DNA of 52,615 bases from Bacteroidota bacterium (lineage in GTDB: Bacteria; Bacteroidota; Bacteroidia; Bacteroidales; Prolixibacteraceae). Made by a program: the position numbers and the translations under genes. Positions 8,417 through 17,250 of the stretch are shown here, in pieces. Position 1 is the stretch's first letter, and every line of letters starts with the position of its first letter. Where the stretch lies: the NCBI GenBank assembly GCA_023251435.1, contig JAHEYU010000040.1:1-52615 (forward strand), given 5' to 3'. The notes beneath the pieces were generated by a model, which was not told the DNA's origin, searched no databases, and was given only the letters and a program-made list of their open reading frames with translations.

Positions 8417-9151
8417 TTAGTTTTGAGGTTCTTTTCCATCTTTATAATGCCTGACTTTTCTCCATTTCACGACGGCTTCAGGAGTAAAAAGAGTGCCATA
8501 ACAGCCGTATTTGTGGTAGTTTTTTCCACCGTAGTTAATGGGTTTTTCATCGTCGGCAAACTCAATGACCTTTTTATTGTCGATGTACACGATGATTTTG
8601 TTACCCACATCTTCCTGAAGGTGAATCACATTAACTTTTATTTCCTTTCCATAACAGTTGGTTATCACTTTGGGAGTTCCGGAAATTATACGGTTTGCAA
8701 TACCGATTTCGCCCCCGTTGGTGGCATAACCACGCATCATCATCTGGGTAGCACCCTCATCGCTTCCCCAAATCTGGAAAAGGCTTTCATCGTTCAATGG
8801 AGGGAAAAAAGTTACATAACCTTCAAACTGACGTGAGCCTTCGCCATAATCGTTGTACAAACGAATTTCGGAACGGTTGGCTCGCTTATCGTGCAACTTG
8901 AACGTTTCGGTGTCGGTTGTTGAATCATAATGGTAACTCGAAGCGGGAGTTGATTCACCGACTTCAGCATCGGCTTTCCAATCGAAACTGTACATGCCTT
9001 TCGAACTTCCCTTGTAGTTAAAATCTACCAAATGAATTTTCCGTTTTGGTTGATCTTCGACCCATCCTTCGCCAATTTGAGCGAATAAGTTCGATGAAAT
9101 AACTAATCCTAAGCCCAAAATGGCTAATTGAGTTTTGTAATTCTTTCCCAT
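8417..9151 (-). CDS. PL7-like jelly-roll polysaccharide lyase candidate
   Basis: 244-residue exported protein (signal peptide ends near NLFAQ, residue 25). The fold signals are those of beta-jelly-roll lyases such as PL7, PL13 and PL20: RSEIR at 93-97 corresponds to the RSELR strand of alginate lyase 2. QIWG at 126-129 stands where QIH is usual, and YHKYGCYGT at 212-220 parallels the YFKAGxYxQ strand carrying the catalytic tyrosine (Tyr218 here). The usual histidine partner is thus replaced by Trp128. It may be a divergent lyase for a uronate-containing chain, or a binding protein. The adjacent GH88, which removes unsaturated uronates made by lyases, supports the lyase reading. Confidence 0.65.
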   Translation of the reverse strand: MGKNYKTQLAILGLGLVISSNLFAQIGEGWVEDQPKRKIHLVDFNYKGSSKGMYSFDWKADAEVGESTPASSYHYDSTTDTETFKLHDKRANRSEIRLYNDYGEGSRQFEGYVTFFPPLNDESLFQIWGSDEGATQMMMRGYATNGGEIGIANRIISGTPKVITNCYGKEIKVNVIHLQEDVGNKIIVYIDNKKVIEFADDEKPINYGGKNYHKYGCYGTLFTPEAVVKWRKVRHYKDGKEPQN

Positions 9152-9168
9152 TTATCTCTTGTTAATCT

Positions 9169-10182
9169 TTATTTCTTTTCTCCCTTCGAAACCGATTTGC
9201 CGGGATAATATCCCGCAACCGGATGGGCAACGATTACACCCTTGTCGTCGTTGGTTTTGCAAGCCAAAAAGTAAGCCTGAACCAGCCCGTTTTCGTCAAC
9301 ATACACAAATGGCCGCTCCACGCGGTTGAAGGTTTCCGAAGTGCCATCGTCGTACACAATCGATTTATCGCTGACGGGTTCTTTCGTCAGCAGTTGATAG
9401 TTGATTCCGTCTTTGGAATAGTACTGAACGCACACTTTATTTTTCCCGGTGGCTTTTCCGGCAAAGTCGGTACAAATCACATTGTACTGATTGTTGGCCC
9501 ACCAAATGGTTGGGTCCTCAATTTCGTAATTGTTCGGAAACAGATTGACCATTTCCGGAGCAACTGCGGTGTAAGGTCCTTTGAAACCGGGAGCTGTTGC
9601 AGCCCGTGCGGTACGAACATCTTTGCCGCCAATTTTTACCGACAGGCGACCAAAAACATATACACTGCCATCGGGACGAATCAAAGGTGCGGGATTGCTG
9701 AAGCTCATCATTTTTTCAGAGCGGGTCCACGGACCTGTTATTGAAGTAGCTTCGGCATAACCAATTTCGTTGGCGGTGGAAATGTAGTATAGAATGAATT
9801 TATCGCCCGATTTCAGGATTTTTACATTGTGTACGCGCTCGCCGTCCCAATGGCCTTCACGTTTTTCCAAAACTACTTCCTGAAAAGTATAAGGTCCGAG
9901 CAAATCTTTTGAAGTAGCGCGAATGCATTTTGAGTGGCCGGTCCATCCGGCAATTCCATATTGTACGGGCCATGCAGAAGCAAATAGGTGGTAGGTGTCA
10001 CCAACTTTTATTACCGATGGACACCATAAAAAATAGTCATCCATTTTAAAACCACCGTTCTTTTTGGCTGGCTGAATAAAGTTTTTCATGCTTTCGAAAG
10101 GCGGATTCTGGGCCCAAATTACTAATGATGAAAACAGCATCGTAAGTAATAAAAGCAGGGTAATTGGTTTGGATAGGTTCAT
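9169..10182 (-). CDS. Exported five-bladed propeller hydrolase (GH43/GH117-like)
   Basis: 337 residues starting at the ATG 10182-10180 (MNLSKPITLL, signal peptide to about VIWAQ, residue 25). The open frame extends 20 codons further upstream but would overlap the GH28 gene, so I reject that start. The body shows repeating blade signatures of the GH43/GH32/GH117/GH130 superfamily: DYFLWCPSVIKVGDTYHLFAS, GPYTFQEVVL, GDKFILYYIS, GPWTRSEK, NPAPLIRPDGSVYVFGR, and YEIEDPTIWWANNQYNVICTD. The EDPTIW segment is where such enzymes carry a catalytic acid. The exact family is not certain from reading alone. Likely an exo-acting enzyme trimming oligosaccharides in the periplasm, in line with GH28 and GH88 immediately upstream in the operon. 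Confidence 0.75.
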   Translation of the reverse strand: MNLSKPITLLLLLTMLFSSLVIWAQNPPFESMKNFIQPAKKNGGFKMDDYFLWCPSVIKVGDTYHLFASAWPVQYGIAGWTGHSKCIRATSKDLLGPYTFQEVVLEKREGHWDGERVHNVKILKSGDKFILYYISTANEIGYAEATSITGPWTRSEKMMSFSNPAPLIRPDGSVYVFGRLSVKIGGKDVRTARAATAPGFKGPYTAVAPEMVNLFPNNYEIEDPTIWWANNQYNVICTDFAGKATGKNKVCVQYYSKDGINYQLLTKEPVSDKSIVYDDGTSETFNRVERPFVYVDENGLVQAYFLACKTNDDKGVIVAHPVAGYYPGKSVSKGEKK

Positions 10183-10186
10183 GTTT

Positions 10187-11734
10187 TTAATTTTCAAGTT
10201 CTTTTTCAATTCCTGAAATACGGTTCTGTTTGACAATGACATTGCAACTTTTTGCGCCCTCCACTTTCACAAAAGCGCTTGCTGCTCCTTCGGCTTTGAT
10301 GCCTTTTACTACAGCGCCCGCAACATCTTCGAACCGAATAACCGACTCGCTTCCTGAACTTACCGGAATCCGGCTGTTGCTGATTTCGATGTTCTTTCCG
10401 TCCTGAACGATAAAGGCAGGACGCACATCAGAATTGGCCAAAGTCAGGCTGATTTTTTTCAGTTTCAGGTCCTCAATATGTCTGGCCCAGATTCCGTAGG
10501 CAGGAATAGTTGGGCCAAATGCCCTAACTTCGGGATATTCAGCTACCGCTTCCGGGACTTCGTGGTGCGAATTTTCAAGTGTACCACCGCCGGGCAGACT
10601 GATTTCAATATTTTCGAGCGTCAGATTTTTGATGGGGTGTCCGGGGACGCCCGTAATCAGCACTCCGGTGGGTGGGTTCAACTGGGTTTCGGCGGCAGAT
10701 CTGGCTTTCACGTTGCGAATGGTCACATTTTCGATGACACCTGTTTCCTGTTTGGTGTCCGAGTCCCGGCGGAAAACATTCAGGCGCGAACCCAGGCGAA
10801 GCAATATCGGCGTGCGGACATTGTCCATCACCACATCCGAAATTTCCACATTCCGGATTTGGGCGCCGTCCACCGAGTTGATTTTGATGCCTCCATTGTT
10901 GGTATCGTAAATGTAAACGTCGGATATCTTGATGTTCTCGAACGGCGCCATCGACTCGGTCCCGAATTTGATTCCGGCGTGATTGCTGGTAAGTCGCATA
11001 CCTTTTACAACAATGTTTTTGCAGGACATTTTGCTCCAGGTAGTTTTAAAGCAAAGGGCATCATCGCCGGTGTCCACCTCGCAATTGGTAATTTTCACAT
11101 CTTGCGAGCAATCGATATCGAAACCGTCGTTGTTACCCAATCCGCGACTGTTGATATAAACATCTTCGATGTTGATGTTCCGGGAGGCAAAAAAATGGGT
11201 GGTCCAGGCTGTGGAATTGATCAGGCGGACACCTTTCACCACGACCCCATTGCAACGAACAATCCGTAACAAAAAAGGCCGTTTGCCCCGACCTCCCGAT
11301 TCCAGCACTTCTTTTCCACGGCCATTGATGGTACCTTTGCCAATGATGCCAACGTTTTTGGCATCTACCGCTCCGATAAAACAATAGCCCATTGGAGCGC
11401 CATTACCCGTCCGAAACGGATCGACCAACTGGTAATCGGCAATGTCTGTACTGCCCATCAATTCGACATTCTCGCCAAGCGAAAGCGTTACGCCATCTTT
11501 AATCAGGATGGTTCCTGAAACGAATTTTCCTTCCGGAAAAAAGACCGTGCCACCCCCTTTGGCGCTGCAATCGTCGATAAGCTTTTGGATGGCGGTAGTA
11601 TTGACCGTGTGACCATCGGCTACCACTCCAAAATCCAGCACATTGTAAATTTTCGGACCGGCGGTCAGTGTCGTCTGGCTGACGAAAAGGAAGCCAGCAA
11701 AAAGAAGTTTGAGAAAACAGAATTTTCTATTCAT
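10187..11734 (-). CDS. GH28 polygalacturonase-type beta-helix hydrolase
   Basis: Inverting glycosidase of family GH28, 515 residues from the chosen ATG at 11734-11732 (MNRKFCFLKLLFAGFLFVSQ, signal peptide). An in-frame ATG at 11749 is nearly as good; earlier ones overlap GH88. The N-terminal YNVLDFGVVADGHTVNTTAIQKLID is the pectate-lyase-3/GH28 opening. Active-site motifs are recognisable: NNDGFDID with Asp203, TGDDALCFK with Asp224-Asp225, and SNHAGIKFG with His252 and Lys256. These match the NTD, DD, GHG and RIK positions of the family, with the GHG histidine shifted to NHAG. Characterised GH28 enzymes release galacturonate, rhamnogalacturonan or xylogalacturonan units, so it implies an alpha-linked uronic acid in the substrate. 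Confidence 0.88.
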   Translation of the reverse strand: MNRKFCFLKLLFAGFLFVSQTTLTAGPKIYNVLDFGVVADGHTVNTTAIQKLIDDCSAKGGGTVFFPEGKFVSGTILIKDGVTLSLGENVELMGSTDIADYQLVDPFRTGNGAPMGYCFIGAVDAKNVGIIGKGTINGRGKEVLESGGRGKRPFLLRIVRCNGVVVKGVRLINSTAWTTHFFASRNINIEDVYINSRGLGNNDGFDIDCSQDVKITNCEVDTGDDALCFKTTWSKMSCKNIVVKGMRLTSNHAGIKFGTESMAPFENIKISDVYIYDTNNGGIKINSVDGAQIRNVEISDVVMDNVRTPILLRLGSRLNVFRRDSDTKQETGVIENVTIRNVKARSAAETQLNPPTGVLITGVPGHPIKNLTLENIEISLPGGGTLENSHHEVPEAVAEYPEVRAFGPTIPAYGIWARHIEDLKLKKISLTLANSDVRPAFIVQDGKNIEISNSRIPVSSGSESVIRFEDVAGAVVKGIKAEGAASAFVKVEGAKSCNVIVKQNRISGIEKELEN

Positions 11735-11750
11735 TTTAAGGATTGTCATT

Positions 11751-12965
11751 TTACAATTTTGCGAAAACAACGGGTTTTCCTTCGTGTAACTTTTCGGCAC
11801 GCAGCAAAGCTTCAAGATAATAATAATCAGCATAAATCAACGGCACATCCACTTCTTTGTTTGAGGGTTTGGATCCGGTGCTGTGCAACAAAAGGAAACC
11901 ACGGGCATCGCCTTTTTTTGCCCGGTAATCTTGGGTCAACTTTTCAACAATTATATTTGCACTTTCAATGTATCTGTCTTTATTCTCTGAATAAGTGCTA
12001 AGTTCGTAAAGAGCAGAGCTAATTATAGCCGCGGCAGAAACGTCTCTTGGCTCATTGGGAATTTCGGGGGCATCAAAATCCCAGTAAGGAATTAAATCCT
12101 TCGGAAGTCGTGGGTGATTGAGAATAAATGAGGCAATATTTTCAGCCTGTTTCAGATAATTTGTGTCTTTTGTTTCGCGGTAGCAAAATGTGTAACCATA
12201 AAGTGCCCAGGCTTCCCCGCGCGACCAGGTTGACTCGTCACTATACCCCTGGTGTGTTTTCTTTTTCAGCACCTGACCAGTTATCGAATCGTAATCAACC
12301 ACATGATAAGTTCCAAAATCGGGCCTGAAATGGTTTTTCATAGTGGCATTGGCATGTGAAACGGCAATTTCGTAGAAAGAAGGATCTCCGGTCAGACGCG
12401 ATGCGGCAAACAACAACTCCAGGTTCATCATGTTGTCGATAATCACCGGGTGCGCATATTTGTCGCGACTGTGATCCCACGAAAGAATACATCCGGTTGC
12501 AGGATTAAATCTTTTTGACAGGGAATGTGCTGTTTCTATAATTACTTCCCGGTAATGTTTATCGTTGGTAAGACGGAATCCGTTGCCAAAACTGCAATAG
12601 ATTTTAAATCCCACATCATGTGTTGTTGTATTAAGTTTTTCAGGTTCAATATTCAGGGTAAATTCTTTTGCGCTGTTCAGCCATTCTGCTTTTCCTGTAT
12701 TTTCGTATAAAAACCACAAAATGCCTGGAAAAAAACCGCTGGTCCAGTCGCGCGAGGCAACCAGTTCCAGATTTCCATCATAGTCGAGGGTACGGGGTGA
12801 TACAAGCAAAAGATTTTTGTCATCTTCTTTCACTTCTTTTATTTCCTTCAAAAGATGCGAAACCTGATCCTCTGCATCATGCGACACCTTATCGATGAGA
12901 CAGTCGTTGGAACACGAAAAAGGCAATGCCATCAGGCTAATTAGTATTACTTTTTTGAAATTCAT
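11751..12965 (-). CDS. GH88 unsaturated glucuronyl hydrolase, lipoprotein
   Basis: Family GH88 enzyme, 404 residues, which hydrates and thereby removes 4,5-unsaturated uronic acid caps left by polysaccharide lyases. A lipobox ends at Cys18 (LPFSC), so it is likely a periplasmic lipoprotein. The two catalytic aspartates are in place: Asp117 in THDVGF and Asp177 in VIIDNMMNLELL, 60 residues apart as in Bacillus UGL (Asp88 and Asp149). RDWTSGFFPGILW and STWSRGEAWALYGY are the usual family stretches. It is the first gene of operon A, just downstream of a putative operator and a -7 box 29 bases before its ATG. It fits lyase-type depolymerisation by the heparinase II/III and jelly-roll proteins of the locus. 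Confidence 0.93.
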   Translation of the reverse strand: MNFKKVILISLMALPFSCSNDCLIDKVSHDAEDQVSHLLKEIKEVKEDDKNLLLVSPRTLDYDGNLELVASRDWTSGFFPGILWFLYENTGKAEWLNSAKEFTLNIEPEKLNTTTHDVGFKIYCSFGNGFRLTNDKHYREVIIETAHSLSKRFNPATGCILSWDHSRDKYAHPVIIDNMMNLELLFAASRLTGDPSFYEIAVSHANATMKNHFRPDFGTYHVVDYDSITGQVLKKKTHQGYSDESTWSRGEAWALYGYTFCYRETKDTNYLKQAENIASFILNHPRLPKDLIPYWDFDAPEIPNEPRDVSAAAIISSALYELSTYSENKDRYIESANIIVEKLTQDYRAKKGDARGFLLLHSTGSKPSNKEVDVPLIYADYYYLEALLRAEKLHEGKPVVFAKL

Positions 12966-12993
12966 TTTCTTGATTTTTTCGAAATTCTTTTAA

Positions 12994-13001
12994 CAAATAT
13001 C
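12994..13001 (-). promoter_or_regulatory. Putative -7 box for operon A
   Basis: Read on the minus strand this is GATATTTG, one mismatch from the Bacteroidetes TAnnTTTG box. It lies 29 bases before the GH88 start and exactly 66 bases from the shared ACTCATGTTGCA element, the same spacing as in the two receptor promoters. There is no convincing -33 TTG, which suits an activator-dependent promoter. Confidence 0.5.
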
Positions 13002-13066
13002 TCTATTATAATCTGCCTGACTTTTCAAATTTGGCCCAATAAATATTAATAATGTAGCTTATTGCC

Positions 13067-13087
13067 ACTCATGTTGCATACTGCAAC
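13067..13087. promoter_or_regulatory. Putative regulator operator, GH88/regulator intergenic region
   Basis: The 12-mer ACTCATGTTGCA at 13067-13078 is found again upstream of the two TonB-dependent receptor genes at 31210 and 43331. Here it runs into a perfect 6-3-6 palindrome, GTTGCATACTGCAAC (13073-13087). The site lies about 102 bases before GH88 and 93 bases before the divergently transcribed regulator gene, so it could control operon A and also autoregulate the regulator. Assignment to the hybrid regulator is inference from proximity. Confidence 0.6.
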
Positions 13088-13170
13088 GTAATTGACAGCT
13101 TAAAATGAGAAAAGAACGGCTATAAATAAATCCATTTTCTTATTTTTCAGTCGTTGAAAAACATACCGAC

Positions 13171-16100
13171 ATGAAGCACCTTATCATTATTTTTTTTCTG
13201 CTGTTTTCTGTCCTTTCGCATTTAGTGAATGGACAGGAACCCGATTATATATTTCAAAGCATTTCTCCTCCTGAAGGATTTACCTATGGTTCGATTGCAA
13301 ATATCGCCGAAGATGCTCACGGATTCATCTGGTTTGGAACCGAGCACGGGCTTTACCGCTACAATACCCGAAAAGTTGAATTATTTATTTTTCAGCAAGA
13401 TGATCCCAACTCTATTCCAAGTGACAATATTCAAGAAATACTAAAAGACAGCCGCGGCATTTTATGGATTGGCACCAACGGGGGCCTTTGTTATTTCGAC
13501 GAAACGAAACAACATTTTGTAAGGCTAAATTATAAGGACATTGAGAAAAAAGGATTGAGTGAAGAAATTCTTCAACTTCTGGAAAATAGCGCCGGTGAAC
13601 TTTTTTCGCTTCACGAGTCTCATATTTGCCGGGTAAGTCACAACGACAGTACTTTTCGCGCCCTGCCCCTGGAGCTACCTGTAAAAGGCGATTACCCAAC
13701 ATTCGCCGTTTTCGACGATACCGACCAAATGTGGGTGGGAACACAAAGAGGGTATGTATTTAAAAGTGAGCCTCCCTACCAGGATTTTCAACTTTTCGGA
13801 CATCACCGCCCCGACAGGGTTCAGTACATCTGTATGGATAATAATACGTTTTGGATTGGATATGAACTTAAAGGAGTTGATCATGTAAACGAAAACGGTT
13901 TGGTTATTCATCATTACGACCAAATGAACGAAAATGACACCAAACTCCCGCACAACCGCATCAGGAAAATTATTAAAGACAACGAAAACCGCATTTGGAT
14001 CGGGACCATTGATGGATTGGCTGTGGTGGTAAAAAATAAGGTTCAGCGAATCAACAAAGATTATTACAACAATCTCCCACACAACAGTATTCATTCGATT
14101 TTTATCGATTCCCGAAACGGGATGTGGCTTGGCACCTGGTCGGGGGGACTGGCCTACAAGAACAATTACGACAACCGTTTTTTGCATTTCAACCGGAATC
14201 CAGACCACAACTCCCTTAGCAGCAATGTTGTAAGTTCGTTTGCTGAAGAAAAAGACGGAACAATCTGGGTATCTACCGAAGAAGGAGGAATCAACCATTT
14301 CGACCGGAAGAACAAAACGTTTACAGCATACAACCTGAAAGGCACCGTTAGCGGAACAGCCAATATTAAATGCTTGAGCATTGATTATAAAGAGAGATTG
14401 TGGATAGGAACCTATTCGGGCGGTTTATGGAATTTCGACCGTAAAAGCAAAACCTTTAAGAATTATGCCATTTTTAAAAATGAGGTTATCAGTGTTTACG
14501 ATATTGCTCCTGAAGGCAACGGACTCTGGCTGGGAACTTACGGAACCGGTTTATTCTTTTACGATCCGGAGACCAACAAACTTGAAGATTACCTGTCGGT
14601 TGAAACCGATCCCTATTCATTGTCTTCCAACCAGATCAGGTCGCTGTTGGTCGACTCGTATGGTGGTTTGTGGGTAGGGACTCAGCATGGCCTGAATTAC
14701 AAAACCAAGGGAAACAATCAATTTGCAAGGTACTTTTACAATAGCCGGGAAGGCAAACGAATAAGCAACAATCAGGTTTTCGAGCTATTCGAGGATTCGT
14801 CGGGCAAGATATGGATTGGAACGGGAGGCGGGGGAGTTGATATCTACGACCCGAAAACCTCTACTTTTTCGAATATGTCACCCAAAAACGGGCTGGCCGG
14901 ATACAATGTTTACGGTATCCTTGAAGATCATTCCGGGAATATCTGGTTGAGCACCGAAAAAGGTTTATCGTGCTATGCTCCCAAAGCAGGTACTTTCAGA
15001 AATTATTTTAAAGAAGACGGGCTGCAAGGCAACCAGTTTAGCCCCGGAGCCGCTTATTGGTGCAGCAATGGCGATTTTTTGTTTGGCGGCCCAAACGGGT
15101 TTAACCTGTTCAATCCTGAAAACATCACAAAAAATCCGCTTTCACCTAAAGTGCTGATTACCGAGCTGGAGATCAACAATGTCCGTATCAATCCGGATGA
15201 CCCTCAAAGCCCTGTGAAAAATTGTGTCAGCACGTTAAGCGAAATAAAACTCCCTCATGGGCAAAATTCACTCACTTTCGGTTTTGTGGCCAATAATTTC
15301 ATTCAGCCAACCAAAAACCAATTCAAATACCGATTGGTAAATTATCAAAACGACTGGATTGATAACGGGAATGAAGGGAAAGCAACTTTTACAAAAATTC
15401 CGTCAGGTAAATACATTCTCGAAATTTTGGGGAGCAACAACGACGGAGTTTGGAACGACACCCCCACCCAGCTGAAAATCTACATTCGCTACCCCTTCTG
15501 GCGATCGACGTTTGCCTACGTTTTTTACTTTGCTATTTTATTAACGGGTCTTTGGCTTTTGCGCCGAGAGTTCCTAATCCGCCAACGCCTTCGAAATGAA
15601 GTGCTTTTAGAACGGGTACAACGCGAAAACGAAGAAAATCTCCACCAGATGAAACTTCAGATTTTCACGAATATTTCACATGAATTTAGAACTCCTTTGG
15701 CACTCATTCTCTCTCCATTGGAGCATGTACTTGCGAAAAAAGATTACGATGAAGATACCAGCGATCACCTCACGATGATTCAGCGCAATGCCCACCGGTT
15801 GATGAGGCTAATTAACCAGATTATTGATTTCCGTAAATTTGAACTGAACAAGGTGGAATACTATCCGGTACGCACCGATCTGGTTAAGCTCTGTTTCAAC
15901 ATTTGCAATTATTTTGAGGTACACGCACGCGACAAATCCATCTCATTTCAAATAGAATCGGCATTCAAAAAATATGAGTTGGAAATTGATCAGGATAAAC
16001 TGGATAAGGTTATTTTTAATCTTCTTTCGAATGCATTTAAATACACACCCGATAGCGGCACAATAAAAGTGGTGATCGAAGAAACCGAACTACCCCCATC

Positions 16101-17229
16101 TGGTCTAACCGCATTTTCAACCAATCCGAATCTGACAGGACAGGCAATAGCCATACGAATTAGTGATAACGGACCAGGAATTTCGACCGAAGAAGTTCCA
16201 CAAATATTTGAACGTTTTTACAGGGGAACACTTGGCAAAAACCAGGGGACAGGAATAGGACTGCACCTTTGCCGCGAATATACCCGCCTGCACGAGGGTG
16301 CAATTACAGTTAATTCTGCTCTTGGTGAAGGCTCCGTTTTTTCAGTTGTACTGCCTTGCAAAAAAGGGTGCGATGCAACAGTTGCGAAAGAAAAATTACT
16401 TAAAAGCTGGGAAAACTCACACAAACCGTTACCGGAGTCACAACCGACAGAACCTGTTGAAAAACAAAACAATGCCATTCTGATTGTTGAAGACAATACA
16501 GATATGCAAAAACAAATCAGAAATTTACTTGCAGATGAGTATAAAGTGTTGTTGGCTTCCAACGGTGTACAAGGCCTTGAAATGGCCAGAGATCTTTATC
16601 CCGACCTGGTGATTTCGGACGTTATGATGCCTGAAATGGATGGTTTTGAGCTCTGCAAACATTTAAAAGACGACCTGCAAACCAGCCATATTCCGGTTAT
16701 ACTACTTACAGCCCTTTCGGAAACCGATAAGCGGATTGATGGCCTGGAAACCGGCGCCGATGCCTATCTGGTTAAACCTTTCGAAAATAAATTATTACGT
16801 GCACAAATCAGTAATTTGCTCACTTCCAGAAAAAGGCTTCAGCAATCGTTCAAAGAATCGGAAGAAAAATGGGCTGATGATTCAAATCTAATGCATCAGG
16901 ATAAAAAACTTGTTGAGCGAGCCATTCATGTGGTTGAAAAACATCTGCTAAACCCTAATTTTTCGGTCGAGCAACTTGCTGATGAACTGGGAGTGAGCCG
17001 TAGCACACTGCACCGTAAAATGCGTGTTCTGACCAATCAGTCGGCCACCGAATTTGTTCGCTATGTCAGAATGAAAAAAGCAATAAAACTGATGAAAGAA
17101 GGAAATTTTAACATAGACGAAATTGGTTATGCCGTTGGTTTTAATTCGCATTCGTACTTTACCCAGTGCTTCAAGAAACAATTTGGGATGACGCCTTCTG
17201 AATATATTCAGGAACAAAAAGCGAAATGA
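13171..17229 (+). CDS. Hybrid two-component system regulator (HTCS)
   Basis: One-protein sensor and transcription factor, 1352 residues, which usually senses an oligosaccharide in the periplasm and activates the neighbouring PUL. A signal peptide (residues 1-21) precedes two beta-propellers with about 11 visible Reg_prop repeats (for example IWFGTEHGLYRY, LWIGTNGGLCYF, LWLGTYGTGLFFY, IWIGTGGGGVDIY). A Y_Y_Y domain is around 700-770, and one membrane span around 779-797. Then follow HisKA with NISHEFRTP (phospho-acceptor His837), HATPase with NLLSNAFKYT, ISDNGPGI and GTGIGLHL, a receiver domain with acceptor Asp1150 in ISDVMMPEMDG, and an AraC helix-turn-helix from about 1257 to 1350. All catalytic boxes are intact. 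It is the only regulator in the window and sits between operons A and C. Confidence 0.97.
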   Translation: MKHLIIIFFLLFSVLSHLVNGQEPDYIFQSISPPEGFTYGSIANIAEDAHGFIWFGTEHGLYRYNTRKVELFIFQQDDPNSIPSDNIQEILKDSRGILWIGTNGGLCYFDETKQHFVRLNYKDIEKKGLSEEILQLLENSAGELFSLHESHICRVSHNDSTFRALPLELPVKGDYPTFAVFDDTDQMWVGTQRGYVFKSEPPYQDFQLFGHHRPDRVQYICMDNNTFWIGYELKGVDHVNENGLVIHHYDQMNENDTKLPHNRIRKIIKDNENRIWIGTIDGLAVVVKNKVQRINKDYYNNLPHNSIHSIFIDSRNGMWLGTWSGGLAYKNNYDNRFLHFNRNPDHNSLSSNVVSSFAEEKDGTIWVSTEEGGINHFDRKNKTFTAYNLKGTVSGTANIKCLSIDYKERLWIGTYSGGLWNFDRKSKTFKNYAIFKNEVISVYDIAPEGNGLWLGTYGTGLFFYDPETNKLEDYLSVETDPYSLSSNQIRSLLVDSYGGLWVGTQHGLNYKTKGNNQFARYFYNSREGKRISNNQVFELFEDSSGKIWIGTGGGGVDIYDPKTSTFSNMSPKNGLAGYNVYGILEDHSGNIWLSTEKGLSCYAPKAGTFRNYFKEDGLQGNQFSPGAAYWCSNGDFLFGGPNGFNLFNPENITKNPLSPKVLITELEINNVRINPDDPQSPVKNCVSTLSEIKLPHGQNSLTFGFVANNFIQPTKNQFKYRLVNYQNDWIDNGNEGKATFTKIPSGKYILEILGSNNDGVWNDTPTQLKIYIRYPFWRSTFAYVFYFAILLTGLWLLRREFLIRQRLRNEVLLERVQRENEENLHQMKLQIFTNISHEFRTPLALILSPLEHVLAKKDYDEDTSDHLTMIQRNAHRLMRLINQIIDFRKFELNKVEYYPVRTDLVKLCFNICNYFEVHARDKSISFQIESAFKKYELEIDQDKLDKVIFNLLSNAFKYTPDSGTIKVVIEETELPPSGLTAFSTNPNLTGQAIAIRISDNGPGISTEEVPQIFERFYRGTLGKNQGTGIGLHLCREYTRLHEGAITVNSALGEGSVFSVVLPCKKGCDATVAKEKLLKSWENSHKPLPESQPTEPVEKQNNAILIVEDNTDMQKQIRNLLADEYKVLLASNGVQGLEMARDLYPDLVISDVMMPEMDGFELCKHLKDDLQTSHIPVILLTALSETDKRIDGLETGADAYLVKPFENKLLRAQISNLLTSRKRLQQSFKESEEKWADDSNLMHQDKKLVERAIHVVEKHLLNPNFSVEQLADELGVSRSTLHRKMRVLTNQSATEFVRYVRMKKAIKLMKEGNFNIDEIGYAVGFNSHSYFTQCFKKQFGMTPSEYIQEQKAK

Positions 17230-17234
17230 TATAA

Positions 17235-17250
17235 ATTTAAATTTTTAAAT
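17235..17250. terminator. Possible bidirectional AT-rich hairpin
   Basis: Only 20 bases separate the stop codons of the converging regulator and GH95 genes. They hold ATTTAAA-TT-TTTAAAT, a 7-base AT-only stem that touches the GH95 stop codon. It could end transcription weakly from both sides, but the stem has no GC and the call is tentative. Confidence 0.3.

Noticed and set aside
8417-9151. Alginate as the PUL substrate
   Set aside because: The PL7-like protein lacks the standard QIH motif, and the fucosidases, sulfatases and GH97 do not fit alginate.
13026-13033. CAAATTTG as the -7 box of operon A
   Set aside because: It resembles the consensus but lies only 34 bases from the operator; GATATTTG at 12994-13001 keeps the 66-base spacing of the other two promoters.
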